DNA from: Acuticoccus sp. MNP-M23
GTDB taxonomy: Bacteria; Pseudomonadota; Alphaproteobacteria; Rhizobiales; Amorphaceae
Assembly: GCF_031195445.1 (NCBI RefSeq)
Contig: NZ_CP133480.1
Coordinates: forward strand, 4,394,501 to 4,458,500
Direction: 5' to 3'
DNA length: 64,000 nucleotides
Made by a program: the position numbers and the translations under genes. This document shows, in pieces, positions 1 to 9,018 of this stretch. The notes beneath the pieces were generated by a model, which searched no databases, had not been told where the DNA came from, and saw nothing but the letters and a program-made list of their open reading frames with translations. Numbering within the stretch: the stretch's first letter is position 1; every line of letters begins with the position of its first letter.

Positions 1-205
1 ATCAGGTTGACGGCCGCAGCCCGGCCCGGCACGGATCTGCCGCAAACTGTGTCGGGCGGGGTGCGAACCGAATGCAGCCGCCCCCATTTATACCCGGTGA
101 GATGACGAACATCGCAAAGGACGAGCGGCCCACCGTGACGCGAAGCAAGCCCAGACGCGCAGTGCACCAGCCTCACGCGTGCCCCATGTGCAAAGGTGCA
201 TGCCG

Positions 206-2191
206 ATGACCGGCATGATCGACTGGCTGACCGACCAGCTGGCCACCAATCCCTTGAGCGTCGCGTTGATCGTCGGCCTTCTGTCCATGGCAGAGGCGGT
301 GATTATCGTTGGCACCTTCGTGCCCGGCGTGACCATTGTGCTGGCCATTGCCGCGGCGGCCGGTGCCGCGGGCGAAGGTCTGTGGCCGGTGTTTCTCGCC
401 GTCGCCATCGGCACCATCTCGGGCGATCTCATCTCCTACTGGGTGGGCCGCCGCTACGGCATGAAGATCGCCGGATGGGGCCCGCTTGCCCGCCGCCCTC
501 ACGTTTTTGCAAAGTCCGAAGCATTCTTTGAAAAGCGCGGGTTCATGAGCGTCGCGATCGCCCGCTTCCTGCCGGCGGTGCGTACGCTCGTGCCCACCTT
601 CGCCGGCATCGCGAAAATGTCGCCGGTGACATTCACGGTCGCCAACGGGCTGTCCGGCATCGTGTGGGCGGCGCTCCATGTGTTCGGCGTCGGGCTTGCC
701 GCCAGTGCGCTGGCCGAAATCGGCGGCCGTCTGGCAGCGGTGATGATCGGCGCGCTGATCGTGCTGGGCATCGCAATCTGGCTGGCGCGGATTGCAACGA
801 TCTTCTCCATCGGCGTCATCCGGCGGGTGCGCAACAAGGTGCACCGCTGGGCCTCGCGGCGCAGCGATCGCGCGTCGCGTGTCCTGGCGCGAACCCTGTC
901 GCCGGAAGACACGTCCGGTCTTCTCATCATCTTCTGGACCTCGCTTCTGATCGCGGGCGTCGTCGCATTCGCCGGCCTTCTGGAAGCGGTGTGGTCGGGC
1001 AAGAACATCATCACCATCGACCTCGCGTTCAGCCGGTTCGTGCAATCCCTGCGCACGCCGTCACTGGACGATGCGATGGTGATCATCACCAGCTTCGGCG
1101 ATGCCATTGTGCTCGCCTCCGTGGTCATCGCCATCATCGGCTTCCTGCTCTTTTACCGGCACTTCTGGATTGCGGGCACGTTTGTGCTCGGCATCCTGTC
1201 ACCGCTCCTGTTCGTGCCGCTGGTGAAGGGGATGCTTGCAAGGGCGCGCCCCCTCACCGACCTTTATGACGGCGTCGACAGCTTCAGCTTCCCAAGCGGG
1301 CACACCACCAACTCGGCGGTGGTCCTCGGCCTTCTGGCAGTCTTGCTGGCGGGGTCGGTGCGCGGGCGGATGCGCTGGGTGATGGCGACGCTCCTCCTGA
1401 TGCCGGTCCTCCTGATCGCCTTCTCGCGGATCTACCTGCAGGCGCACTGGCCGTCCGATGTGGTGGCCGGCCTGGCGTTTGCCGCCGCCGTCACTGCAGG
1501 CTTCGCCCTCTCGCTCAGCGTCCTGCCGGACCACGAGGTCCGCCCCTGGCGCCTCGGGGCCGTGGTTCTGGCCACCTTCGCAGTGGTGGGTGGCCTCAAC
1601 ATCGGCACCGGCTTTGAGGCGGACAAGGCGGCCTACGCGCCCCACACCCTCACCGAACAGCTGACCCTGGCCCAATGGGAGCAGCAGGGCTGGCAGGTGA
1701 TCGGCCCCGGACGGATCGACTTTGAGGGTGACGTTGAATCGCCCTTCCACGCCCAGTGGCTGGGCGACCGCACAGCGCTCGATGCCGCGCTTCTGGCCGA
1801 TGGCTGGCGGAAAGCTGAGCCGTGGGATCTGACCGCCGTCACCGCCCTCTTCCGCGGGCGAAGTTCGCTCGACGAACTGCCGCCGGTGCCGCGCCTTCAT
1901 CTCGGCCGCCTGCCGGTGGAGACCTTCGTGAAGGACGGCGACGCGGACCGGCGGCTCGTGTTCCGCCTCTGGCCGTCGCGCTACAACGTCGGGGGCAAAT
2001 CGCTGAGCGTTGGGGCGCTGGAGGCGGAAGTGCTGGAACACTCGTTCGGCATGACCACGTTTCTGGACGATCGGCGCGCGACGCCCGACGAGGTGAGCGC
2101 AATCATCGCCACCGTGATGGACGGCGCCGAATCAGGCGGTGACGCGGCGATCGTGCGCATGGGACGCTCCGACGCCGCCGCCGACGACTGA
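206..2191 (+). CDS. DedA family / PAP2 phosphatase / LssY-C fusion membrane protein
   Basis: Three domains are visible in 661 residues. The N-terminal part (about 1-200) is a DedA/SNARE-associated membrane domain with the SGDLISYWVG motif near residue 72 and ARFLPAVR near 119. A PAP2 phosphatase follows (about 235-440) with all three signature motifs: K-x6-RP at 341-349, PSGH at 363-366, and SR-x5-H-x3-D at 407-418. The C-terminal 150 residues resemble the soluble LssY C-terminal domain. DedA proteins are linked to undecaprenyl phosphate recycling and PAP2 enzymes dephosphorylate lipid pyrophosphates in the inner membrane, so lipid-carrier recycling is my inference. I chose the ATG at 206 because AAGG at 193-196 is well spaced; GTG 179 and ATG 200 are in-frame alternatives. 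It appears monocistronic. Confidence 0.9.
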   Translation: MTGMIDWLTDQLATNPLSVALIVGLLSMAEAVIIVGTFVPGVTIVLAIAAAAGAAGEGLWPVFLAVAIGTISGDLISYWVGRRYGMKIAGWGPLARRPHVFAKSEAFFEKRGFMSVAIARFLPAVRTLVPTFAGIAKMSPVTFTVANGLSGIVWAALHVFGVGLAASALAEIGGRLAAVMIGALIVLGIAIWLARIATIFSIGVIRRVRNKVHRWASRRSDRASRVLARTLSPEDTSGLLIIFWTSLLIAGVVAFAGLLEAVWSGKNIITIDLAFSRFVQSLRTPSLDDAMVIITSFGDAIVLASVVIAIIGFLLFYRHFWIAGTFVLGILSPLLFVPLVKGMLARARPLTDLYDGVDSFSFPSGHTTNSAVVLGLLAVLLAGSVRGRMRWVMATLLLMPVLLIAFSRIYLQAHWPSDVVAGLAFAAAVTAGFALSLSVLPDHEVRPWRLGAVVLATFAVVGGLNIGTGFEADKAAYAPHTLTEQLTLAQWEQQGWQVIGPGRIDFEGDVESPFHAQWLGDRTALDAALLADGWRKAEPWDLTAVTALFRGRSSLDELPPVPRLHLGRLPVETFVKDGDADRRLVFRLWPSRYNVGGKSLSVGALEAEVLEHSFGMTTFLDDRRATPDEVSAIIATVMDGAESGGDAAIVRMGRSDAAADD

Positions 2192-2215
2192 GCGGCCGCC
2201 GCGCCCCTGTGGATT

Positions 2216-2238
2216 GGCCCGCACCTGTGCAGCGGGCC
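2216..2238. repeat. Inverted repeat between fusion gene and glpR
   Basis: GGCCCGC and GCGGGCC form a perfect 7-bp stem with a 9-nt loop, 24 bases after the upstream stop codon. No T-run follows, so it is at best a weak or factor-assisted terminator, or an mRNA-stabilising hairpin. Confidence 0.4.
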
Positions 2239-2281
2239 ATAGTGCACCACTGAGTGCGTGCCGTGCCGGCAGGAGAACCCC

Positions 2282-3070
2282 ATGAAGAGCGATATCGACC
2301 TTGCACGCCCGGCAGAGGTCGTGGTGCGGCAGGATGCGATCGTTGCGCTGACCCGCGAAAACGGCCGCGTGACGGTGGACGAGCTGTCCGCCCATTTCGA
2401 CGTGACGCCCCAGACGATCCGGCGCGACCTCAACGAGCTTGCCGCCCGCCGCGTCCTCCAGCGCGTCCACGGCGGCGCGGTGTTTGCCACCGGCGTTGCA
2501 AACCTCGAATATGAAAAGCGCAGGCAGCTGGCCGCCACCGAGAAGGCCGCCATCGGCGAAGCGGCCGCCAGCCTCATCCCCGAGGGGGCGTCCCTGTTCA
2601 TCAACATCGGCTCCACCACCGAGGCCGTGGCAGATGCCCTTCAGTCCCGCCGTGCGCTGATGGTGATCACCAACAACATCAATGTCGCCAACCGCCTGCG
2701 CCTCCAGCCGCAGATTGAGGTGGTGATTGCGGGTGGCGTGGTGCGCGGCTCGGACGGCGGCATTGTCGGCGAAGCGGCGAGCGATTTCATCCGCCAGTTC
2801 AAGGTGGACTACGCCGTCATCGGCACCTCGGCGATCGATGCCGATGGCGCCCTTCTCGACTATGATTTTCGCGAAGTGCGCGTGGCGCAGGCGATCATCG
2901 AAAATGCGCGCCATGTGATCCTGGTGGCCGACGCCACCAAGTTCGACCGGACCGCGCCCGTGCGAATCGCTCACCTTTCGCAGGTCCACACCTTCGTCAC
3001 CGACCATTGCACACCGGCGTTTCGCTCTGTTTGCAGCGAAAACGAGGTGCGCTTGATCGAGACGGGATAA
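2282..3070 (+). CDS. glpR: DeoR-family transcriptional regulator, probable glycerol-3-phosphate repressor
   Basis: A 262-residue protein with an N-terminal DeoR helix-turn-helix (about 16-67, including VTPQTIRRDLNEL and RVHGGAV) and a DeoRC sugar-phosphate sensor domain (INIGSTTEA, GGVVRGSDGG and a C-terminal VADATKFDR). Length and motifs match GlpR. The ATG at 2282 follows an AGGAG ribosome binding site; an in-frame upstream ATG at 2258 lacks one. It lies directly upstream of glpD and the glycerol importer in the same direction, so it most likely represses them in response to glycerol-3-phosphate. The TTCGTT repeats before glpD are a candidate operator. Confidence 0.9.
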   Translation: MKSDIDLARPAEVVVRQDAIVALTRENGRVTVDELSAHFDVTPQTIRRDLNELAARRVLQRVHGGAVFATGVANLEYEKRRQLAATEKAAIGEAAASLIPEGASLFINIGSTTEAVADALQSRRALMVITNNINVANRLRLQPQIEVVIAGGVVRGSDGGIVGEAASDFIRQFKVDYAVIGTSAIDADGALLDYDFREVRVAQAIIENARHVILVADATKFDRTAPVRIAHLSQVHTFVTDHCTPAFRSVCSENEVRLIETG

Positions 3071-3091
3071 GGCTATTTTTGCCGCACGATT

Positions 3092-3119
3092 TTCGTTTGA
3101 CATTCGTTCGGCGTTCGTT
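3092..3119. promoter_or_regulatory. Three TTCGTT direct repeats overlapping a TTGACA -35 box: candidate GlpR operator
   Basis: TTCGTT occurs at 3092-3097, 3103-3108 and 3114-3119, an exact 11-bp period. A perfect TTGACA at 3097-3102 overlaps the first repeat and could be the -35 of the glpD promoter; no good -10 is evident at the usual distance. DeoR-family regulators bind repeated TTCG-containing half-sites, so GlpR is the natural candidate. Binding is inferred. Confidence 0.55.
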
Positions 3120-3146
3120 AGCGTTGATTACAGGGAGAAAACGCAC

Positions 3147-4667
3147 GTGAATAAACACGGCACCTACGATGTTCTGGTGGTTGGGGGCGGCATCAACGGA
3201 TGCGGCATCGCGCGCGATCTCATCGGTCGCGGCTACACCGTCGCGCTTGCCGAGAAGGCCGATTTCGCGTCCGGCACGTCCTCCTGGTCCACCAAGCTCA
3301 TCCACGGCGGCCTGCGTTACCTGGAGCATTACGAATTCCGGCTGGTGCGCGAGGCGCTGATCGAGCGCGAAGTGCTGATGTCGATGGCACCGCACATCAT
3401 CCGCCCGCTCCGTTTCATTCTCCCGCACCACAAGGGTCTGCGTCCGGCCTGGATGCTGCGCCTCGGCCTTTTTGCCTACGACAATCTGGGCGGACGCAAG
3501 CTGCTGCCGGCGACCCGCACGCTGGACCTTCGTTCCGACCCGGCCGGTGCCCCCCTCGGCAAGGATTACGGCAAGGCCTTCGAATATTCCGACTGCTCGG
3601 TCGACGACGCGCGCCTCGTCATCCTCAACGCGCGAGACGCGGCCGACCGCGGCGCCACCATCATGCCGCGCACCGAGGTGGTTTCCGCGCGCACCGAGGG
3701 CGATCTCTGGCGCGTCACCCTGCGCGGTGCAGACGGCGAGAGCGAAATTTCCGCCCGCGCCCTGGTCAACGCGGCGGGGCCCTGGGTGGACCGCGTTCTC
3801 GGGTCTGCGCTTGGCCGAAACGATGCACACAATGTCCGCCTCGTGCAGGGCAGCCACATTGTGGTGAAGAAGCTCTACGACCACGACCGGGCGTACATCT
3901 TCCAGAACAGCGACGGCCGGATCATCTTCGCCATTCCCTACGAGGACGATTTCACCCTCATCGGCACCACCGATCAGGACTATACGGGCGACCCGCAGGA
4001 CGTGAAGATCACGCCCGAGGAGACGCGCTATCTGCTGGATGCTGCCAGCGAGTATTTCGCCAAGCCGGTGCTCGAAGAAAACATTGTCTGGACATTTTCG
4101 GGCGTTCGTCCGCTGTTCGACGATGGCGCCTCCAAGGCCCAGGAAGCCACGCGCGACTATGTCCTGCGCAGCGAAGGCGGCGATGGCCGCCCCGCGCTCG
4201 TCAACGTGTTCGGCGGCAAGCTCACCACCTACCGCCGGCTCGCCGAATCTGCCGCCGAAAAGCTCGCCGGACTGATCGGCGCCAAGGGCGAACCGTGGAC
4301 CGCAGGTGCGCCCTTGCCGGGCGGCAACATGCCCGTGGACGAGGCACAGCGCTTTTCCGCGCGCCTCACTGCAATGTGCCCCTGGCTGCCCGAGGAAAAT
4401 GCGCGCCGCCTTGCGCGCCTTTATGGCACCCGCGCGCTCGCCATCCTCGACGGCGCCGACAGCCTTGAAAGTCTCGGCCGGGATTTTGGCGCGGGACTGA
4501 CCGCGCGCGAAATCACCTACCTGATGGACCACGAGTGGGCACAGACGGCCGAAGACGTCCTCTGGCGCCGCACCAAACTCGGCATCAGACTATCGCCAGA
4601 TGTCGCGGAAGAAATTACCGCGTTCATGCAAGACGAAAAACAGGACTCAAGCGCCATCGTGACGTAA
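3147..4667 (+). CDS. glpD: FAD-dependent glycerol-3-phosphate dehydrogenase
   Basis: Oxidises sn-glycerol-3-phosphate to dihydroxyacetone phosphate at the inner membrane and passes electrons to quinone. The 506-residue length is normal for aerobic GlpD. The FAD dinucleotide-binding motif GGGINGCG is at residues 13-20, and the family motif KLIHGGLRYLE follows near 52. The start is GTG, preceded by AGGGAGA at 3132-3138. Downstream comes an ABC importer of the rhizobial glycerol type, so import and oxidation are encoded together. A glycerol kinase gene is expected for this pathway but is not in the window. Confidence 0.96.
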   Translation: MNKHGTYDVLVVGGGINGCGIARDLIGRGYTVALAEKADFASGTSSWSTKLIHGGLRYLEHYEFRLVREALIEREVLMSMAPHIIRPLRFILPHHKGLRPAWMLRLGLFAYDNLGGRKLLPATRTLDLRSDPAGAPLGKDYGKAFEYSDCSVDDARLVILNARDAADRGATIMPRTEVVSARTEGDLWRVTLRGADGESEISARALVNAAGPWVDRVLGSALGRNDAHNVRLVQGSHIVVKKLYDHDRAYIFQNSDGRIIFAIPYEDDFTLIGTTDQDYTGDPQDVKITPEETRYLLDAASEYFAKPVLEENIVWTFSGVRPLFDDGASKAQEATRDYVLRSEGGDGRPALVNVFGGKLTTYRRLAESAAEKLAGLIGAKGEPWTAGAPLPGGNMPVDEAQRFSARLTAMCPWLPEENARRLARLYGTRALAILDGADSLESLGRDFGAGLTAREITYLMDHEWAQTAEDVLWRRTKLGIRLSPDVAEEITAFMQDEKQDSSAIVT

Positions 4668-4730
4668 CGCTACAAATAGACGCCTCGGCAAAGCACCGGG
4701 TGTAGCGGCAACGACCGCAAGGGAGGATAA

Positions 4731-5822
4731 ATGCTCGAGTTAAAGGGCGTCGACAAGCGCATCGGCAACGAGGTGCATCTTGTCGACATCGATCTGGCAC
4801 TGGAACCCGGCTCGCTCAACGTGCTGCTGGGGCCGACGCTTGCGGGCAAGACCAGCCTCATGCGGATGATGGCCGGGCTCGACCGGCCCACTGCCGGCGC
4901 GATCTTCATGGACGGCGCGGACGTGACCGGCGTCCCGGTCCAGAAGCGCGACGTTGCGATGGTCTACCAGCAGTTCATCAACTATCCGGCGATGACGGTG
5001 CGCGCGAACATCGCGTCGCCGATGAAGATTGCCGGAAAGTCAAAGGCCGAGATCGCCGCCACCATCGAGCGCGTGTCCGCCCTTCTCCAGCTCGACCCCT
5101 ACCTCGACCGGCTGCCCCTTCAGCTCTCCGGCGGGCAGCAGCAGCGCTGTGCCCTGGCGCGCGCGCTGGCCAAGAACGCCCGCCTCGTCCTCCTCGACGA
5201 ACCGCTCGCCAACCTCGACTACAAGCTGCGCGAAGAATTGCGCGCGGAACTCCCAAAGATCTTCGCCGAATCCGGCGCCATTTTCGTGTACGCCACCGCC
5301 GAACCCGAAGAAGCGCTGCTTCTGGGCGGCAACACCGCCACGCTGAAGGAAGGCCGGATCACCCAGTTCGGGCCGACCGTGGATGTCTACCGCCGCCCCA
5401 ACACGCTGGCGACCGCGCGCACATTCTCCGATCCGCCGCTGAATGCCGTGCCGATGACGAAGACGGGCAACACATTCCGCCACACCAGCGGTCACGAAAC
5501 CCCCGTGCCGGCCGCCCTCAGCGCCCTTGGCGACGGTGACTACAATCTCGGCGTCCGCCCCCACCACGTCGCCCCGGTGGAAGGCGGCAGCGACGCCGAT
5601 GCCATCACCCTGCCCGCCACCGCTCGCATCACCGAAATCACCGGTTCGGAGAGCTACGTTCACATCACGTGCCTCGGAGAGCCATTCGTTCTCCTTGCGC
5701 ATGGCATCCGCATCTACGACCGCGGAACGCAGTTCACCATCGGCTTCAACCCCCGGCACCTGCTCCTCTTCGATGCCGATGGCACGGCCATCACCCCCAC
5801 CGGCGAAAGAATGGCAGCCTGA
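4731..5822 (+). CDS. glpS: Glycerol ABC transporter ATP-binding subunit GlpS
   Basis: A 363-residue ABC ATPase of the sugar importer (UgpC/MalK-like) type with a C-terminal regulatory domain. Walker A is GPTLAGKT at 34-41, the signature LSGGQ at 132-136, and Walker B VLLDEP at 153-158. The ribosome binding site GGGAGGA precedes the ATG. It is first of six importer genes whose order matches the glpSTPQUV glycerol system of Rhizobium leguminosarum. It ends one base before the second ATPase gene, and the two should form a heterodimeric motor. Confidence 0.9.
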   Translation: MLELKGVDKRIGNEVHLVDIDLALEPGSLNVLLGPTLAGKTSLMRMMAGLDRPTAGAIFMDGADVTGVPVQKRDVAMVYQQFINYPAMTVRANIASPMKIAGKSKAEIAATIERVSALLQLDPYLDRLPLQLSGGQQQRCALARALAKNARLVLLDEPLANLDYKLREELRAELPKIFAESGAIFVYATAEPEEALLLGGNTATLKEGRITQFGPTVDVYRRPNTLATARTFSDPPLNAVPMTKTGNTFRHTSGHETPVPAALSALGDGDYNLGVRPHHVAPVEGGSDADAITLPATARITEITGSESYVHITCLGEPFVLLAHGIRIYDRGTQFTIGFNPRHLLLFDADGTAITPTGERMAA

Positions 5823-5823
5823 C

Positions 5824-6891
5824 ATGGCAAAGATCACGCTCGACCATATTCGCCACGCCTACGGCCCGGCCCGCACCGCGTCCGACTATGCGCTGAAGGA
5901 GCTAGACCATGTGTGGACCGATGGTGGCGCCTTCGCGCTCCTCGGACCCTCCGGCTGCGGCAAGACCACGCTTTTGAACATCATTTCGGGCCTCATCACC
6001 CCGTCGGAAGGGCGTGTCCTGTTTGGCGACCGGGATGTGACCAACCTGCCGCCCGAGGCGCGCAACATTGCGCAGGTGTTCCAGTTCCCCGTCGTCTACG
6101 ACACGATGACGGTGCGCCAGAACCTCGCCTTTCCGCTGAAAAACCGCGGCGTGCCCAAGGCGGAGATCGACGTGCGCGTCCCCCGCATTCTCGACATGCT
6201 GGGCCTTGCCGCGCTTGCCGACCGCCGCGCCGAAAGCCTGACCGCGGACCTGAAACAGAAGATCTCGCTCGGCCGCGGCATGGTGCGTGAGGACGTTTCC
6301 GCCATCTTGTTCGACGAGCCGCTCACCGTCATCGACCCCCACCTCAAATGGCAGCTCCGCGCCCAGCTGAAGACGCTCCACCGCGAGTTCGGCCACACCA
6401 TGGTCTACGTCACCCACGACCAGACCGAGGCCCTCACCTTCGCCGACAAGGTGGTCGTCATGTACGACGGCGAGGTCGTGCAGGTGGGCACGCCGCAGGA
6501 GCTGTTCGAGCGGCCCGGCCACACCTTCGTCGGTTATTTCATCGGCTCGCCCGGCATGAACGTGCTTCCCGTCACCCTCGACGGCGCGACCGCGGCGCTG
6601 GGCGATCAGACCATCGCACTGCCGGGCGCTGCAAGCGCCCGCGACGGCGCAACGATGGAGCTTGGCATCCGCCCCGAATTCGTGACGCTGGGGTCTGAGG
6701 GTCTCCCCTTCACCGTGACCCGCGTTGACGATATCGGCCGCGAGAAGATCGTCCACGGCACGCTGTCCGGCCATCCGCTGGCCGCCATCCTGCCCGAAGG
6801 CACGGAGGTGCCCGCCGAACCGCGCGCCGCCTTCGCCGCCGAAGGCATCAACATCTACGCCGACAGCTGGCGCGTGGAGACAGCCGCATGA
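5824..6891 (+). CDS. glpT: Glycerol ABC transporter ATP-binding subunit GlpT (degenerate signature)
   Basis: A 355-residue partner ATPase. Walker A is GPSGCGKT at 41-48 and Walker B ILFDEP at 161-166, with a VTHDQTEA switch region. The ABC signature reads LTADLKQ at 139-145 instead of LSGGQ, so one composite ATP site may be weakened. The ATG at 5824 is chosen because the protein aligns from its MAKITLDHI start and follows the glpS stop by one base; the frame is open further upstream without a start suited to the family. Its stop overlaps the next start in ATGA. Confidence 0.9.
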   Translation: MAKITLDHIRHAYGPARTASDYALKELDHVWTDGGAFALLGPSGCGKTTLLNIISGLITPSEGRVLFGDRDVTNLPPEARNIAQVFQFPVVYDTMTVRQNLAFPLKNRGVPKAEIDVRVPRILDMLGLAALADRRAESLTADLKQKISLGRGMVREDVSAILFDEPLTVIDPHLKWQLRAQLKTLHREFGHTMVYVTHDQTEALTFADKVVVMYDGEVVQVGTPQELFERPGHTFVGYFIGSPGMNVLPVTLDGATAALGDQTIALPGAASARDGATMELGIRPEFVTLGSEGLPFTVTRVDDIGREKIVHGTLSGHPLAAILPEGTEVPAEPRAAFAAEGINIYADSWRVETAA

Positions 6892-7757
6892 ACAAGACAG
6901 TCAACAACCGCGCGTGGTTCCTCGTTCTGCCCGTCCTCCTTCTGGTGGCAATGAACGCCGTCATCCCGCTGATGACGGTGGTGAACTATTCCCTGCAGGA
7001 GAGCTTCATTGCCGGCTTCTGGGACTGGGTGGGCACGCGCCACTATGTCGAAGTTCTGGGTTCGGAGCGTTTTCACGGCGCGCTGATCCGCCAGCTGATC
7101 TTCACCGGCATCATTCTCGTCATCGAAATTCCGCTCGGCGTTGCCGTGGCGCTCGCCATGCCGCGCAAGGGGGCCTGGGCCTCGGTCTGCCTTGTCCTGA
7201 TGGCGCTGCCGCTGCTCATTCCGTGGAACGTCGTCGGTGCGATCTGGAACATCTTCGCGCTGCCCGAAATCGGGCTGCTCGGCTGGGGCCTCAACGCGCT
7301 GGGTTTTGACTACAACTATACCAACCAGCCCCTCTCGGCCTGGTTCACGGTCATCCTGATGGACGTGTGGCACTGGACCTCGCTGGTGGTGCTCCTCGCA
7401 TATGCCGGCCTCCAGTCCATCGACGAGGCGTATTATCGCGCCGCCAAGATTGACGGTGCCTCCCGCTGGGCGGTGTTCCGTTTCATCCAGCTGCCCAAGC
7501 TGCGCACGGTGCTGATCATTGCGGTCCTCCTGCGCTTCATCGACAGTTTCATGATCTACACCGAACCGTTCGTCCTCACCGGCGGCGGGCCCGGCAATGC
7601 CACCACGTTCCTTTCCATCGACCTGGTGAAGGCGGCCGTGGGCGAGTTCAACCTCGGCATCGCGGCGGCCATGTCGATCATCTACTTCCTGATGACGCTT
7701 CTGGTCTGCTGGCTCTTCTTCACGCTGATGAACAACGACAGGGAGCGCCAGTCATGA
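6888..7757 (+). CDS. glpP: Glycerol ABC transporter permease GlpP
   Basis: A 289-residue inner-membrane permease of the MalF/UgpA class with about six hydrophobic segments. The EAA coupling loop is visible as EAYYRAAKIDGASRWAVF near residues 180-197. The start overlaps the glpT stop by four bases, and the end overlaps glpQ in the same way, indicating translational coupling. With GlpQ it forms the channel for glycerol. Confidence 0.92.
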   Translation: MNKTVNNRAWFLVLPVLLLVAMNAVIPLMTVVNYSLQESFIAGFWDWVGTRHYVEVLGSERFHGALIRQLIFTGIILVIEIPLGVAVALAMPRKGAWASVCLVLMALPLLIPWNVVGAIWNIFALPEIGLLGWGLNALGFDYNYTNQPLSAWFTVILMDVWHWTSLVVLLAYAGLQSIDEAYYRAAKIDGASRWAVFRFIQLPKLRTVLIIAVLLRFIDSFMIYTEPFVLTGGGPGNATTFLSIDLVKAAVGEFNLGIAAAMSIIYFLMTLLVCWLFFTLMNNDRERQS

Positions 7758-8635
7758 CCGCGCAAGACACGGCGATACCTGCCGCCGGCCATTCTCCCGA
7801 AGCGCTGGCGCGTGCGCAGCAGAAACCCGCCCGCCGGCTGAAGCTGAAGTGGCTGGTGCCGACGCTCTACATCCTGTTCCTGATGCTGCCGATCTACTGG
7901 CTCATCAACATGAGCTTCAAGACCACCAACGAGATTCTCGGCGGCTTCAGCCCCTACCCGCAGAACTTCACCACCGACTCCTACGTCGAGATCCTGACCA
8001 ACCCGGCCTGGTACTGGGGCTACATCAATTCGCTGATTTACGTGACCATCAACACGGTCATCTCGGTGGCGGTGGCCTTGCCGGCAGCGTATGCCTTCTC
8101 GCGTTACAAGTTCGTCGGCGACAAGCATCTCTTCTTCTGGCTCCTCACCAACCGGATGGCGCCGCCGGCCGTGTTCGTCCTGCCGTTCGTCGAGCTCTAC
8201 TCCTCGATGCAGCTCTTCGACACGCACCTTGCGGTGGCGCTGGCGCACTGCCTCTTCAACATCCCGCTGGCGGTCTGGATCCTCGAAGGTTTCATGTCCG
8301 GCGTCCCGAAAGAAATCGACGAGACCGCCTATATCGACGGCTACTCGTTCCCCAAATTCTTCGTGAAGATCTTCATGCCGCTGATCGCGAGCGGCATCGG
8401 GGTGACGGCATTCTTCTGCTTCATGTTCTCGTGGGTGGAGATGCTGCTGGCGAAGAACCTCACCACGGTGGCCGCCAAGCCCATTGCGGCGGTGATGACG
8501 CGCACCGCCTCCACCTCGGGCTACGAACTGGGGCTCCTTGCTGCGGCAGGCGTCCTCACCATCATCCCCGGCGCGATCGTCATCTACTTCGTGCGCAACT
8601 ACATCGCCAAGGGCTTTGCCCTCGGGCGGGTGTGA
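7754..8635 (+). CDS. glpQ: Glycerol ABC transporter permease GlpQ
   Basis: A 293-residue permease of the MalG/UgpE class, six predicted membrane segments, with an EAA-type loop (KEIDETAYIDGYSFPKFF near 190-207). The C-terminal tail, IAKGFALGRV, is typical of the group. It overlaps glpP by four bases and is followed after six bases by glpU. It pairs with GlpP. Confidence 0.92.
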   Translation: MTAQDTAIPAAGHSPEALARAQQKPARRLKLKWLVPTLYILFLMLPIYWLINMSFKTTNEILGGFSPYPQNFTTDSYVEILTNPAWYWGYINSLIYVTINTVISVAVALPAAYAFSRYKFVGDKHLFFWLLTNRMAPPAVFVLPFVELYSSMQLFDTHLAVALAHCLFNIPLAVWILEGFMSGVPKEIDETAYIDGYSFPKFFVKIFMPLIASGIGVTAFFCFMFSWVEMLLAKNLTTVAAKPIAAVMTRTASTSGYELGLLAAAGVLTIIPGAIVIYFVRNYIAKGFALGRV

Positions 8636-8641
8636 GGATCT

Positions 8642-8938
8642 ATGGCAGACGCAATCGGCCTCGGCTGGATGGCGTGGACGTGGCAGACGGCCACCTTCTT
8701 CGCCGCAATCGGTGCATCGCTCGTGGCGATGACGGTGTGGGAGCTGGCCCGTCCGGGCGGCCACCCGCGCCACGGCATCCTCGGGCTCACCACCACTCGC
8801 GGCGACCGGCTGTTCATCAGCCTGATGGCGGCCGCCTTCATCCACCTCGGCTGGCTGGCGCTGGTGACCACCGCGCCGCTGTGGGGCGCCTCGATCATCG
8901 CGGTGGTGGTCGCGCTTCTCATCTTCGCGTTCGTTTAG
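8642..8938 (+). CDS. glpU: Small DUF2160-type membrane protein GlpU
   Basis: A 98-residue protein with three hydrophobic stretches (about 13-33, 55-75 and 80-98), matching in size and place the DUF2160 protein GlpU of the rhizobial glycerol operon. It starts six bases after glpQ. Its exact job is unknown to me; it presumably assists the importer in the membrane. After it the operon is interrupted by a gene on the opposite strand. Confidence 0.8.
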   Translation: MADAIGLGWMAWTWQTATFFAAIGASLVAMTVWELARPGGHPRHGILGLTTTRGDRLFISLMAAAFIHLGWLALVTTAPLWGASIIAVVVALLIFAFV

Positions 8939-9018
8939 GCGCCCGCATGGTTGCGCTTCGGCCGAACACTCTTCCAGCGAACCTCTCGCCCCGCGGCGAA
9001 GATGCCGCCGGCCTTGCC

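Noticed and set aside
1-205. Partial gene or promoter at the left edge
   Set aside because: Short open stretches exist in two frames but none has family likeness. A GGGCGG/CCGCCC repeat (54-59 and 78-83) could be a hairpin but has no T-run. Nothing firm can be stated.
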